Source: Bradyrhizobium sp. NDS-1
Lineage (GTDB): Bacteria > Pseudomonadota > Alphaproteobacteria > Rhizobiales > Xanthobacteraceae
Assembly (NCBI RefSeq): GCF_032918005.1
Contig: NZ_CP136628.1
Coordinates: 977,501 to 1,041,500, forward strand
Reading direction: 5' to 3'
DNA: 64,000 nucleotides
The translations under genes were made by a program, and so were the position numbers. A model generated the notes under the pieces. That model made no database searches. It saw only the letters and a list, made by a program, of their open reading frames with translations, and was not told the origin of the DNA. Below, piece by piece: positions 53,541 through 62,583 of the stretch (position 1 is the first letter of the stretch; every line of letters starts with the position of its first letter).

Positions 53541-53622
53541 CTGCGAGCGTAGCGAGGCAATCCAGGGTGTCTCCGTGGTGGCAGTCTGGATTGCTTCGTC
53601 GCAAGGGCGCCTCGCAATGACG
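53541..53622. repeat. Bradyrhizobial 'gcgagcgtagcgaggcaatccag' repeat
   Basis: The left arm cgtagcgaggcaatccag and right arm tctggattgcttcgtcgcaa form an inverted repeat, ending cgcaatgacg. This dispersed element type differs from the gtcattccgggg family. It lies between the transporter and thioesterase genes. Confidence 0.7.
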
Positions 53623-53651
53623 AGCCGAAATGATCTCGGCCGGGGGATCTT

Positions 53652-54089
53652 ATGTCGCGCGAAAATTTCTGGTTCTTTCATCCGTTCCGGGTGCGCTATT
53701 CCGAGATCGACGGGCAGGGCGTCGTCTTCAACGCGCATTACCTGACCTATTTCGACACTGCCATCACCGAATATTTCCGTGCGCTCGGCTTCGACCAATA
53801 TGCCGACGCGCAGGCGAGCGGCATTGATTTCCACGTCGTCAAGTCCGTCATCGAGTACAAGGCGCCGGTCCGCTTCGACTGGGAGCTCGACGTCGGCGTG
53901 CGTGTGGCCCGGATCGGCAATTCGAGCCTCGTCTTCGAACTCGCGATCTTCCTGAAAGGCGGCATGGGGGCGCTGGTGACCGGCGAGATCGTCTGGGTCT
54001 ACACCGACCAGCAGACTCATCGTCCGGTCACGATCCCGGCCTCGATGCGGGGGCTGATCGCGACACGGGAACGTCATCTGGCGCCATGA
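53652..54089 (+). CDS. Acyl-CoA thioesterase, hotdog fold (YbgC/4HBT)
   Basis: A 145-residue hotdog-fold protein. The active-site pattern VRYSEIDGQGVVFNAHYLTYFD, with Asp (SEID) near residue 18 and the following Tyr/His, is typical of YbgC and 4-hydroxybenzoyl-CoA thioesterases. It cleaves small or aromatic acyl-CoA esters. ATG 53652 follows GGGGGATC. It stands alone, without tol-pal genes, so a Tol-associated role is not supported by location. Confidence 0.88.
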   Translation: MSRENFWFFHPFRVRYSEIDGQGVVFNAHYLTYFDTAITEYFRALGFDQYADAQASGIDFHVVKSVIEYKAPVRFDWELDVGVRVARIGNSSLVFELAIFLKGGMGALVTGEIVWVYTDQQTHRPVTIPASMRGLIATRERHLAP

Positions 54090-54096
54090 GGCCGCC

Positions 54097-54495
54097 TCAC
54101 ACCGGCAGGAACCGCTTCAGTGCCGGCATGAGGAAGATCCCGAGGTTGATCGCAAAGCCGACGGTCCAGAGGATCGAACGCAGCGTTGGGCGGTTGCCGA
54201 GATAGGTCAGCACATAGGCGATCCGTACGATCAGGAACAATGCCGCGAGCTCGTCGATCAGCCGCTGCGGCGAATCCCTGTATTCGGCGAGCAGCACCGC
54301 GAAGGCGAAGAACGGGAACGTCTCGATGCCGTTCTGGTGCGCGCCGAGCGCGCGCTGCGAGAGCGCGTCCTCATAGAAGGCGGGGTCGCGTGGCCGGGAA
54401 TTGTCGAAGCGGCGAAACCCGATCCATTTGACCGAGGCGATCGTAGACAGATAGAGCAGCAGCGCTCCAAAGACGCACCATTCCGCCAGTGTCAT
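54097..54495 (-). CDS. MAPEG family membrane protein
   Basis: A 132-residue inner-membrane protein with four helices. The stretch FYEDALSQRALGAHQNGIETFPFFAFAVLLAE matches the MAPEG pattern (NxxE with surrounding basic residues). The family includes glutathione-dependent enzymes in eukaryotes, while bacterial members are mostly uncharacterised. ATG 54495 is the start. It converges with the thioesterase gene, 7 bases away. Confidence 0.88.
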   Translation of the reverse strand: MTLAEWCVFGALLLYLSTIASVKWIGFRRFDNSRPRDPAFYEDALSQRALGAHQNGIETFPFFAFAVLLAEYRDSPQRLIDELAALFLIVRIAYVLTYLGNRPTLRSILWTVGFAINLGIFLMPALKRFLPV

Positions 54496-54576
54496 GAGCC
54501 CCTCCCGCTTGGGTGCGACCCTAGCGATGCCGGGCTCACCTTGACAAGTTAGGACCAACGCGCGACCCACAGAGCC

Positions 54577-55614
54577 ATGACCAGTGTCGTCCCCCTCGAG
54601 GCCGCGAGACCGGCCGCCCAAGCTGCCTTGCCGCGCGTCGGTGTGGTCCTGATCAATCTCGGAACACCGGATACGGCCGATGCTCCGGGCGTGCGGGTGT
54701 ATCTCAAGGAGTTCCTCTCGGACGCCCGCGTCATCGAGGACCAGGGTCTGATCTGGAAGCTGGTCCTGAACGGGATCATCCTGCGCAGCCGTCCTCGTAC
54801 CAAGGCGCTGGATTACCAGAAGATCTGGAACACCGAGAAGAACGAGTCGCCGCTGAAGACCATCACGCGGTCGCAAGCCGAGAAGCTCGCGGTCACCCTT
54901 TCGGACAGGGGCCACGTCGTGGTGGACTGGGCGATGCGCTACGGCAATCCCTCGATCAAGTCGGGCATCGACGCCCTGATCGCGAAAGGTTGCGAGCGCA
55001 TCCTGGCGGTCCCGCTCTATCCGCAATATTCCGCCTCGACCTCGGCGACCGTCTGCGACGAAGTGTTCCGCGTGCTCGCCCAACTGCGCAATCAGCCGAC
55101 GCTGCGGGTGACGCCGCCCTATTACGAGGACGCGGCCTATATCGAGGCGCTTGCCGTCTCGATCGAGACGCATCTGGCAACGCTGTCCTTCGAGCCTGAG
55201 CTGATCGTGGCGTCCTTCCACGGCATGCCGAAATCCTATGTCGACAAGGGCGATCCCTATCAGCAGCACTGCATCGCCACGACCGAGGCACTGCGCCGCC
55301 GGCTCGGCATGGACGAGACGAAGCTGCTGCTGACCTTCCAGTCGCGCTTCGGCAATGACGAATGGCTCCAGCCCTACACCGACAAGACCATGGAGCGGCT
55401 CGCGAAGGAAGGCCTGCGCCGCATCGCTGTGGTGACGCCGGGCTTTGCCGCCGACTGCCTGGAGACGCTGGAAGAGATCGCGCAGGAGAACGCGGAGATC
55501 TTCAAGCACAATGGCGGTGAGCAGTTTTCCGCGATCCCCTGCCTCAACGACAGCGAACCGGGCATGGATGTAATCCGCACCCTGGTGCTGCGTGAGCTTC
55601 AGGGCTGGATATAG
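54577..55614 (+). CDS. hemH: Ferrochelatase
   Basis: A 345-residue enzyme that inserts ferrous iron into protoporphyrin IX, the last step of protoheme synthesis. The N-terminal VGVVLINLGTPDTADAPGVR is family-typical. The metal-side histidine is H215 in SFHGMPKSYVDKGDPY, and the C-terminal VVTPGFAADCLETLEEI carries the conserved acidic patch. Divergent from the MAPEG gene. The next gene starts 5 bases after its stop but is functionally unrelated. Confidence 0.97.
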   Translation: MTSVVPLEAARPAAQAALPRVGVVLINLGTPDTADAPGVRVYLKEFLSDARVIEDQGLIWKLVLNGIILRSRPRTKALDYQKIWNTEKNESPLKTITRSQAEKLAVTLSDRGHVVVDWAMRYGNPSIKSGIDALIAKGCERILAVPLYPQYSASTSATVCDEVFRVLAQLRNQPTLRVTPPYYEDAAYIEALAVSIETHLATLSFEPELIVASFHGMPKSYVDKGDPYQQHCIATTEALRRRLGMDETKLLLTFQSRFGNDEWLQPYTDKTMERLAKEGLRRIAVVTPGFAADCLETLEEIAQENAEIFKHNGGEQFSAIPCLNDSEPGMDVIRTLVLRELQGWI

Positions 55615-55618
55615 ACCC

Positions 55619-56587
55619 GTGAACCGCCGCGAACTCCTGACGCTTGGGATGATCGCGGTGTTGCCGTCGAAGGTAGCGGCGCAGCAACCCGAGCGCCGGC
55701 TCGGCGTGCTCTCGGTCACGGCTGCCGATGATGCTATCGGCCAGACGCGCAGCATGGTCCTGGTCGAGGCGCTCGCCGGTCACGGCTGGAAGGAGCGCGA
55801 CAACCTCAAGATCGACTGGCGCAGCGGCGGCGGTGACCGCGCGCGTATCGCGGAGCTCGCCAACGAGTTGATCGCGCTCAAGCCCGACGTTCTGCTTGCG
55901 GTCGGCACACCCTCGGTCGAAGAGTTGCGACGGCGCACCGCGACCATCCCGATCGTGTTCGCCGTCGTGACCGATCCCGTCAGCCAGGGCTTTGTCGAAA
56001 ACCTCGCGCATCCCGGCGGCAACGTCACCGGCTTCACCGATTACGACGGCCCACTGGCCGGCAAATGGCTGGAGATGCTGACGCAGGTCACCCCGCCCGT
56101 TCGCCGCGTCTTCGTCGTCTACAATCCCGAGACCGCGCCGTTCGCGCCCCTGATGCTGCGCACGATCGAGGACGCCGCGCGGACTCTTCACGTGGCCGTC
56201 GAGCCTGCGCCGGTGAACGACGCGGGCGCGATCGCGGCGCTGGCTACGCGCAGGGACGGCGGCTTCCTGGTTCTGCCTGATTTCTTCACCATGGCCAATC
56301 GCACGCAGCTGCTGGCGGCGATCGGCGAGGCTCGTTTGCCGGCGGTGTTCTGGAGCCGTACCTTCGTCGGGGAGGGTGGGCTGATGGCCTACAGCACCGA
56401 CAGCACCGAGCAGCTGCGCCGCGCTGCGGACTATATCGATCGCATCCTGAAGGGCGCGCGGCCAGCCGACCTGCCGGTGCAGAACCCCACCAGGTTCGAG
56501 CTGACGATCAACCTGAAAGCCGCCGAGGCGCTTGGCATCACGCTTCCCGCGGGCTTGCTCGCGATCGCGAACGATGTCATCGAATGA
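55619..56587 (+). CDS. ABC transporter substrate-binding protein (ABC_sub_bind family)
   Basis: A 322-residue periplasmic binding protein. The GTG start at 55619 gives an N-terminal signal with NRRELLTLGMIAVLPSKVAA. The two-lobed pattern includes GNVTGFTDYDGPLAGKWLEML and the C-terminal INLKAAEALGITLPAGLLA, diagnostic for the PF04392 family. Members bind amino acids or unknown small solutes. No matching permease or ATPase gene is adjacent, so this is an orphan binding protein. It lies 4 bases after hemH and may share its transcript. Confidence 0.87.
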   Translation: MNRRELLTLGMIAVLPSKVAAQQPERRLGVLSVTAADDAIGQTRSMVLVEALAGHGWKERDNLKIDWRSGGGDRARIAELANELIALKPDVLLAVGTPSVEELRRRTATIPIVFAVVTDPVSQGFVENLAHPGGNVTGFTDYDGPLAGKWLEMLTQVTPPVRRVFVVYNPETAPFAPLMLRTIEDAARTLHVAVEPAPVNDAGAIAALATRRDGGFLVLPDFFTMANRTQLLAAIGEARLPAVFWSRTFVGEGGLMAYSTDSTEQLRRAADYIDRILKGARPADLPVQNPTRFELTINLKAAEALGITLPAGLLAIANDVIE

Positions 56588-56785
56588 AAGCGTCCGCAGC
56601 GGGCCTGCGTGCTTCAAGGGCCTTCCGCACATGCATATCGAGGCCGCTCCCTCTCCGCCCGTCTTATTCCGAATTGCGCCGGTACCGACGTTACTTGCGA
56701 CCGCTGAACCGGTAAGGTCGTGATCCCGACCAATGACTGCGCGGGAAAAGGGCTTTTCCCGGCTTCTTTCCGCCTTGGAGGAAAT

Positions 56786-57787
56786 ATGAGCGGTTTCGGT
56801 ATTTTCGCGATTGTTCTGGTGGTGCTCGTCATCGTCACGCTGGTGGCCGGCGTGAAGACGGTGCCGCAGGGGTATGACTGGACCATCGAGCGATTCGGCA
56901 AATACACCCAGACGCTCAGCCCCGGGCTCAATCTGATCGTACCCTATTTCGACCGGGTCGGACGCAAGATCAACATGATGGAGCAGGTGATCGACATTCC
57001 AGAGCAGGAGGTCATCACCAAGGACAACGCCACCGTGACGGTGGACGGCGTCGCCTTCTACCAGGTGTTCGATGCCGCGAAGGCGAGCTATGAGGTCTCA
57101 AATCTCAACCAGGGCATCACGGTCCTGACCATGACGAACATCCGCTCGGTGATGGGCTCGATGGATCTCGACCAGGTGCTGTCGCATCGCGACGAGATCA
57201 ACGAGCGCCTGCTCCGTGTCGTCGACGCGGCGGTCTCGCCCTGGGGCGTCAAGGTCAACCGCATCGAGATCAAGGACATCGTGCCCCCGGCGGACCTCGT
57301 CGAAGCGATGGGCCGGCAGATGAAGGCCGAACGCGTCAAGCGTGCCGACATTCTCGCCGCTGAAGGCCAGCGCCAGTCGGAAATCCTGCGCGCCGAAGGC
57401 GCCAAGCAGGGCCAGATCCTGCAGGCTGAGGGCCGGAAGGAAGCGGCGTTCCGTGACGCCGAGGCGCGCGAGCGTTCGGCGGAGGCCGAGGCAAAGGCCA
57501 CCCAGATGGTGAGCGAAGCCATTTCCAAGGGCGACGTCGCCGCGTTGAACTATTTCATCGCCGACAAATATATCAAGGCGTTCGGCCAGTTCGCGGACGC
57601 GCCGAACCAGAAGATCATCATGCTGCCGATCGAAGCCACGAGCATGCTCGGTTCGCTCGCCGGCATCGGCGAGATCGCCAAGGCCACGTTCGGCGAGAGC
57701 GCGGCCTCTGGCTCTGCCGCTCGCCGCCCCGGCTCAGTGCCGCCGACCGGCAGCACGCCGCCGGCGGTGCCGCCGCGGCAGGGATAA
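56786..57787 (+). CDS. SPFH-domain membrane protein (stomatin/QmcA-like)
   Basis: A 333-residue protein. One N-terminal membrane helix (FGIFAIVLVVLVIVTLVAGV) is followed by the SPFH/Band-7 domain (about residues 22-190) and a coiled, Ala/Glu/Arg-rich segment (about 185-250). The tail is Pro- and Gly-rich. ATG 56786 has GGAGGAAAT directly upstream, a very strong site. Such proteins form large oligomeric cages on the membrane and associate with FtsH or NfeD partners. The NfeD gene follows at once. Confidence 0.93.
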   Translation: MSGFGIFAIVLVVLVIVTLVAGVKTVPQGYDWTIERFGKYTQTLSPGLNLIVPYFDRVGRKINMMEQVIDIPEQEVITKDNATVTVDGVAFYQVFDAAKASYEVSNLNQGITVLTMTNIRSVMGSMDLDQVLSHRDEINERLLRVVDAAVSPWGVKVNRIEIKDIVPPADLVEAMGRQMKAERVKRADILAAEGQRQSEILRAEGAKQGQILQAEGRKEAAFRDAEARERSAEAEAKATQMVSEAISKGDVAALNYFIADKYIKAFGQFADAPNQKIIMLPIEATSMLGSLAGIGEIAKATFGESAASGSAARRPGSVPPTGSTPPAVPPRQG

Positions 57788-57842
57788 TGACCGGCGCATC
57801 AGCCTTCGAAAGGGGCTTGCGCCAATGATGGAAGGTCGTGTC

Positions 57843-58286
57843 ATGACCGACATGTTCGTTTCGCTCGGTAGCTGGAACTGGCTGATCTTCGGCTTCATCC
57901 TGATGGCGCTGGAGGTGCTGGCGCCGGGCATATTCCTGTTCTGGCTCGGGCTCGCCGCGCTGCTGGTGGGGACGGTCTCGTTCGCCGTTGCCATGTCTTG
58001 GCAGATCCAACTCGTGATGTTCGCGGTGTTCGCCGCTGCCGCCGTGCCGGTGTGGCGCCGCCTCGCCCGGCCGAAGCCGGATGCGAGCGCCAGCCCCTTC
58101 CTCAACAAGCGCACCGAGGCGCTGCTGGGGCGCGAGTTCACCCTGGAGAAGCCGATCATCGACGGCAGCGGCACCGTGCGCATCGGCGACACGGTGTGGC
58201 GTGTGGCCGGGCCCGATACGCCGGCGGGAACGCGGGTGAAGGTGGTGCAGGTGGATGGCGCGAATCTGACCGTGGCGGCTGCGTAG
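57843..58286 (+). CDS. NfeD-family membrane protein
   Basis: A 147-residue protein with a cluster of membrane helices (about residues 10-75, LIFGFILMALEVLAPGIFLFWLGLAALLVG) and a C-terminal OB-fold domain (about 90-145). ATG 57843 follows GGAAGG; ATGs at 57825 and 57828 are alternatives. NfeD short forms are partners of SPFH proteins, and the order SPFH-NfeD is widely conserved. The pair probably organises membrane domains or controls a protease. Confidence 0.9.
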   Translation: MTDMFVSLGSWNWLIFGFILMALEVLAPGIFLFWLGLAALLVGTVSFAVAMSWQIQLVMFAVFAAAAVPVWRRLARPKPDASASPFLNKRTEALLGREFTLEKPIIDGSGTVRIGDTVWRVAGPDTPAGTRVKVVQVDGANLTVAAA

Positions 58287-58290
58287 TCTC

Positions 58291-58453
58291 TTACCCTCCC
58301 CTGGAGGGGGAGGGGTGATCGCGCGTAGCGCGAGCGGGGTGGGGTGATCGCTCCCCTCGGGCACTGTTGGATGTTGAGGCACCGCCACCCCACGCCGCTA
58401 GGCATTGCACTTCGCTTCATGCGCAGCGACCCTCCCCCTCCAGGGGAGGGGTA
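58291..58453. repeat. 'accctcccctggag...ccaggggagggg' inverted repeat
   Basis: The left half (accctcccctggagggggag, then gatcgcgcgtagcgcgagcg) and the right half (gcgcagcgaccctccccctccaggggaggggt) form a long, branched inverted repeat. A related short hairpin occurs at 8894. It separates the convergent NfeD and HxlR genes. Confidence 0.7.
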
Positions 58454-58461
58454 ACAGAGCG

Positions 58462-58788
58462 CTACCTCTTCCATTTCTCCGCAAACCGGTGCAGCGGCAT
58501 GAACGTCTCGCACAGTTCTCGCCCCAGCGGCGTCAGTCCATAACCTCCAGCCTCGCCGAGTTCCACGAATCCCGCTTCGCGCAACTCCGTCAGCCGCGCT
58601 TGCAGCACTGTCGGTGAGGCCTCGTCGCAGGCGGTGCGCAATGCGCGGGAGGTGAGGGACTCGCCACGCAATTCCCACAATATTCGCAGGCTCCAACGCC
58701 GGCCGAGCAGGTCCAGCAGCGCCATGATCGGTCGTCCGGTGCGGGATCCCCGCGCCGGACGCGTCTTCGTGTGTGTCTGCTTCGACAT
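58462..58788 (-). CDS. HxlR-family transcriptional regulator
   Basis: A 108-residue winged-helix repressor. The core IMALLDLLGRRWSLRILWELRGESLTSRAL, then QARLTELREAGFVE and GYGLTPLGRELCETFMPL, is the HxlR pattern. The N-terminal arm is basic. HxlR proteins bind DNA as dimers and respond to electrophiles or redox changes. It is divergent from a CMD-family gene, and the 71-base gap between them holds two identical-spacing palindromes. Confidence 0.9.
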   Translation of the reverse strand: MSKQTHTKTRPARGSRTGRPIMALLDLLGRRWSLRILWELRGESLTSRALRTACDEASPTVLQARLTELREAGFVELGEAGGYGLTPLGRELCETFMPLHRFAEKWKR

Positions 58789-58805
58789 CGTTGCCCCTTG
58801 CGCCG

Positions 58806-58824
58806 TGCTACAAATAATGTAGCA
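58806..58824. promoter_or_regulatory. HxlR operator, site 1
   Basis: TGCTAC-N7-GTAGCA, a perfect 6-bp inverted repeat of 19 bp. It lies 22 bp centre to centre from a second copy, putting both on one DNA face. Confidence 0.72.
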
Positions 58825-58827
58825 TTG

Positions 58828-58846
58828 TGCTACGAGAATTGTAGCA
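58828..58846. promoter_or_regulatory. HxlR operator, site 2
   Basis: A second TGCTAC-N7-GTAGCA copy with a different spacer. It ends 13 bases before the CMD start, so it overlaps the region needed for transcription or translation initiation. Confidence 0.72.
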
Positions 58847-58859
58847 ATGGAGACGGCTC

Positions 58860-59411
58860 ATGTCCCAATCCACGCAGCGCATCGCCCCGCTCACCCCGCC
58901 TTATCCCCCGGAGATCCAGGCGCAGTTCGATCGCATCATGCGCGGCGCGTCGCCGCTGATGCTGTTCCGGGTGATGGCGGGTCACGGCCGCGCCTGGGAC
59001 AAGTTTCGGGCCGGTGGCCTGCTCGATCCCGGTCCACTGTCGCTCCGCCAGCGCGAGATCGTCATCGACCGCACCTGTGCGCTGAACAAATGCGAATATG
59101 AATGGGGCGTGCATGTCGCGATATTTGCCGGGCCGGCGAAGCTCAGCGAGGATGAAGTGCGTGCCACCGTGCGGGGTGATGCGACGTCGTCGTGCTGGTC
59201 ACCGGGCGAGCAGGCGCTGATCGCGGCCGTGGATGCGCTGCATCACCGCGCGACCTTGGACGATGCCGAATTCGCCGCGCTGTCGGCGCATTACGACGAG
59301 GCGCAGATCCTGGAGATCATGTTGCTGTGCGGCTTCTATCGCACGGTGTCGTATCTGGCGAACGGGCTGCGGCTGCCGCTGGAGGAGAACGCGGCAAGAT
59401 TTCCGGTATAA
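58860..59411 (+). CDS. Carboxymuconolactone decarboxylase family protein
   Basis: A 183-residue all-helical protein of the CMD family. It has the segment QREIVIDRTCALNKCEYEWGVHVAIF, with two cysteines spaced four residues apart (CALNKC) and a His seven residues on. This differs from the CxxC of AhpD, so peroxidase activity is less certain. ATG 58860 follows GGAGACGG. The divergent HxlR regulator with twin operators implies inducible expression, probably by a reactive electrophile. Confidence 0.88.
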   Translation: MSQSTQRIAPLTPPYPPEIQAQFDRIMRGASPLMLFRVMAGHGRAWDKFRAGGLLDPGPLSLRQREIVIDRTCALNKCEYEWGVHVAIFAGPAKLSEDEVRATVRGDATSSCWSPGEQALIAAVDALHHRATLDDAEFAALSAHYDEAQILEIMLLCGFYRTVSYLANGLRLPLEENAARFPV

Positions 59412-59450
59412 GTCTTTCCCCGTCATTGCGAGGAGCGCCTTTCCCTCCTC

Positions 59451-59543
59451 GTCATTCCGGGGCACGCGAAGCGTGAACCCGTGCAGCGTCCACTGAGATA
59501 AATGGATTCCGGGCTCGCGCCCAAGCGGGCGCGCCGGAATGAC
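59451..59543. repeat. Bradyrhizobial palindromic intergenic repeat, copy 6
   Basis: A copy with gtcattccgggg on the left and a degenerate right arm (gcgccggaatgac). It lies between the convergent CMD and isomerase genes. Confidence 0.8.
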
Positions 59544-59564
59544 GGCGGAGAGAAACGGGCCCGC

Positions 59565-60572
59565 TTAAGCCACGCCCGCCCGCAGCAGATCGTGCAGATG
59601 CACGATGCCCACCACCTTGCCCGCCTCGGTCACGACGAGCGTCGTGATCTTGCTTGTGTTCAGCACCTCGATCATCTCGGTGGCGAGCATCGAGGGCGGC
59701 ACCGTTTTCGGCTGCTTCGTCATGATGTCGTCGACCGACGCCGTCAGCAGGTCGGGACGCATGTGGCGGCGCAAATCGCCGTCGGTGATGATGCCTGCGA
59801 CCTCGTTGGCTTGGTTGACGATGCAGACGCAGCCAAGACCCTTGGCCGACATCTCGACCACGGCTTCCGACATCTTGGTGCCCATGGGTTTGAGCGGGAT
59901 CTCGGCGCCCGTGCGCATGTAGTCGCGGACGAATTTCAGCATCGCGCCCAGCTTGCCGCCGGGGTGGAAATGCGCGAACTCCAGCGCGGTGAAGCCGCGG
60001 CCCTCGAGCAGCGCGATCGCGATGGCGTCGCCGACCGCGACCTGCATCATGGTCGAGGTGGTCGGCGCCAGATTGTGCGGGCAGGCCTCGCGCGCCTTCG
60101 GCAGCTCGATCACGATGTCGGCGGCTTGTCCGAGCGAGGACGCTGCGTTCGACGTCACCGCGATCATGGGGATGGCGAAGCGCGCCGAATAGTTCACGAC
60201 GTTCTTCATCTCCGGCTGCTCGCCGGACCAGGACAGCGCCATGATGACGTCGTCAGTGGTGATCATGCCGAGGTCGCCATGGCCGGCCTCGGCGGCGTGC
60301 ACGAAGAAGGCGGGCGTGCCGGTCGAGGCCAGCGTCGCGGCGATCTTGCGCCCCATATGGCCTGATTTGCCGAGCCCGGTGACGATGACGCGGCCCTTGG
60401 CGTTGCGGATCAGGTCGACCGCTCTGGCAAACGTCTCGCCCAGCGGGCCGCGCAGGGCGGCTGCGAGCGCGTTGATGCCGCCGCTCTCCGTCTCCAGCGT
60501 GCGGAGCGCGGATTCGACGCTGTCGGGGATGTGGCCGGATGATGAGGTCATCAGCGGTTTCGAACTCGGCAT
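59565..60572 (-). CDS. Arabinose-5-phosphate isomerase (KdsD/KpsF/GutQ family)
   Basis: A 335-residue sugar-phosphate isomerase. The SIS domain (about residues 45-185) has GLGKSGHMGRKIAATLASTGTPAFFVH and SWSGEQPEM, followed by two CBS domains (about 215-330). It converts ribulose-5-phosphate to arabinose-5-phosphate, the first step toward KDO in lipopolysaccharide. ATG 60572 gives the usual length; longer frames run into the upstream region. No other KDO gene is adjacent. Confidence 0.92.
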   Translation of the reverse strand: MPSSKPLMTSSSGHIPDSVESALRTLETESGGINALAAALRGPLGETFARAVDLIRNAKGRVIVTGLGKSGHMGRKIAATLASTGTPAFFVHAAEAGHGDLGMITTDDVIMALSWSGEQPEMKNVVNYSARFAIPMIAVTSNAASSLGQAADIVIELPKAREACPHNLAPTTSTMMQVAVGDAIAIALLEGRGFTALEFAHFHPGGKLGAMLKFVRDYMRTGAEIPLKPMGTKMSEAVVEMSAKGLGCVCIVNQANEVAGIITDGDLRRHMRPDLLTASVDDIMTKQPKTVPPSMLATEMIEVLNTSKITTLVVTEAGKVVGIVHLHDLLRAGVA

Positions 60573-60765
60573 GCTCTGGTCCAGGGAGGAGGGGGCGTTC
60601 GCCCCGGTCAGCGTCTCATTAGCACGCCGCTGCCCGCGAGGCGACGAGCCTGCCCGAAGCCTCAACCGGTCATTAACCATAATTGTTTTAACTCCATTAA
60701 CGATGGTTCCCGCCAGCCGGTGGGACGATCGTGAAAGTGTTTGATTTCGTTGGAGTTATTCCATC

Positions 60766-62523
60766 GTGGGGTCGTCTCCAGGCACCGGCCGGAGCAAACG
60801 CGTGCTCGTTCTGCGCGCGGCTTTGCCGTGTCTTGTCCCCTGTCTTGCGCTGACGACCCTCGGAAGCCTCCCCGCGGCCGCCCAGAGCCTCACGCCCGAT
60901 CTGTTCAACCCCAACCGCGGCGGCTTCGCCTCGCCCGAGACGCTGCCGACGCGCCGCACGGCGGGCGTGCCGCAGGCGCCGTCGGATGCGCTCCCAGCGC
61001 TGCCCGATCCCAATGCCGATCCGCGCAAGCGCCAGCAAACGCCGGCGACCTCGCGCATCGGTCAGGTCCCGACATATGGATTGCCCGCCGCGAGCGGCGC
61101 GAGTAGCTCCGGTTACGACGCCCTCAACCGCAAGCGGCAGCAACCCAAGCTCTATCCTGGCCAGCCGAAGCCGAAGCGCGCGGCCGGTCCCGGCTCGCCG
61201 GCGCCGACCACAGCGCCGCCGCCGTCCACGCTCGGCCTGCCGAAGATTGCACCGCCGCCATCTGCATCCGCCAACAAGGCGCCGGTGCCGGCGGCGATGG
61301 CGGGCACCGTGCCCGGCCAGCCGCTGCGCCGCCGCCTCAAGGCAGATGACGATCCGTTTGGAGCCGTCGGCGATTACGCCGGCAGCTTTTTGATCAAGGG
61401 CGGACTCGAGCTCTCCACCGGCTACGATACCAATCCGACGCGTCTCAACAGGCCGGTCGGATCGCCGGTCTACGTTGTCGCGCCCGATCTTCTGGTGACG
61501 TCCGACTGGGAGCGCCACGCGCTGGTCGCCGACCTGCGCGGTTCGTTCTCCGGCTACACCAACGACATGCCGGCGACGATCAACGGTTTTGCCTCGCCTT
61601 CGCCGGTCGAGGCCAATCGTCCGGACTTCACCGGCCATGTCGACGGCCGTCTCGACGTCGACCGCGATCTCAAGCTGACCTCGCAGCTGCGCCTGCGCCT
61701 CGCCACCGACAACCCCGGCAGCCCGAATGTGCAGGCCGGCCTGCAGAAATATCCAGTGTACGCCGCCTACGGCACCACCGTCGGCTTCGACCAGACCTTC
61801 AACCGTTTCCAGGTCGCCGCCGGCGCCACCGTCGATCGCACCGCCTATACGGATTCGAAGCTCACCGACGGCTCGACCTTCAGCAATGACGACCGCAACT
61901 TCAACCAGTATGGCGGGATCGGGCGCTTCTCCTACGACCTCAAGCCGGGCCTGAAGCCGTTCGTCGAGGTCCAGGGCGACACCCGCATCCACGACCAGGC
62001 CGCCGACCGCAACGGCTATTTCCGCGATTCGAACGGCGGCTACGCCAAGGTCGGCTCATCGTTCGAGTTTTCGCGCATCCTCACCGGCGAAATCTCGGTC
62101 GGCTATTCCGCGCGCAACTATACTGACCCGCGCCTCAGCCAGCTTGCAGGCTTCCTGACCACGGGCTCGCTGATCTGGAACGCGAGCGGCCTGACCACGG
62201 TGAAATTCTTCACCGACACGCAGATCGCCGAGACCACGATCCCCGGCTCCTCAGGCGTCCTGGTGCGCACCTACTCCGCCGAAGTCGACCACGACTTCCG
62301 CCGCTGGCTCACCGCGGTCGGCAAGTTCACCTACGGCACGCTCGACTACCAGGGCCAGAACCGCAATGACAAGACCTACTCGTTCGAGAGCAACCTGATC
62401 TACAAGCTCAACCGTAACATCTGGGTCAAGGGCACGCTCCGGCATGACATCCTGGATTCGAGCGTCGCGGGATCGAGCTCGCAGGGGACTGTGGTGATGC
62501 TCGGGGTGAGGTTGCAGAATTAG
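60766..62523 (+). CDS. Outer-membrane beta-barrel protein with Pro-rich N-terminal region
   Basis: A 585-residue exported protein. The GTG start at 60766 gives a long signal peptide ending near LGSLPAAAQS. Residues about 42-195 are low-complexity, rich in Pro, Ala, Gln and Lys (APTTAPPPSTLGLPKIAPPP). Residues about 200-585 show alternating aromatic and polar strands, for example GLELSTGYDTNPTRLNRP and KVGSSFEFSRILTGEISVGY, typical of an outer-membrane barrel. It ends in VMLGVRLQN. The function is unknown; a porin-like or exopolysaccharide-export role is possible but unproven. Confidence 0.82.
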   Translation: MGSSPGTGRSKRVLVLRAALPCLVPCLALTTLGSLPAAAQSLTPDLFNPNRGGFASPETLPTRRTAGVPQAPSDALPALPDPNADPRKRQQTPATSRIGQVPTYGLPAASGASSSGYDALNRKRQQPKLYPGQPKPKRAAGPGSPAPTTAPPPSTLGLPKIAPPPSASANKAPVPAAMAGTVPGQPLRRRLKADDDPFGAVGDYAGSFLIKGGLELSTGYDTNPTRLNRPVGSPVYVVAPDLLVTSDWERHALVADLRGSFSGYTNDMPATINGFASPSPVEANRPDFTGHVDGRLDVDRDLKLTSQLRLRLATDNPGSPNVQAGLQKYPVYAAYGTTVGFDQTFNRFQVAAGATVDRTAYTDSKLTDGSTFSNDDRNFNQYGGIGRFSYDLKPGLKPFVEVQGDTRIHDQAADRNGYFRDSNGGYAKVGSSFEFSRILTGEISVGYSARNYTDPRLSQLAGFLTTGSLIWNASGLTTVKFFTDTQIAETTIPGSSGVLVRTYSAEVDHDFRRWLTAVGKFTYGTLDYQGQNRNDKTYSFESNLIYKLNRNIWVKGTLRHDILDSSVAGSSSQGTVVMLGVRLQN

Positions 62524-62583
62524 AGTCGCCTGCTGCCGAGCGCATTCAGCGCGATCACGATGCAAGGCGCCGCTCTTTCCGCT

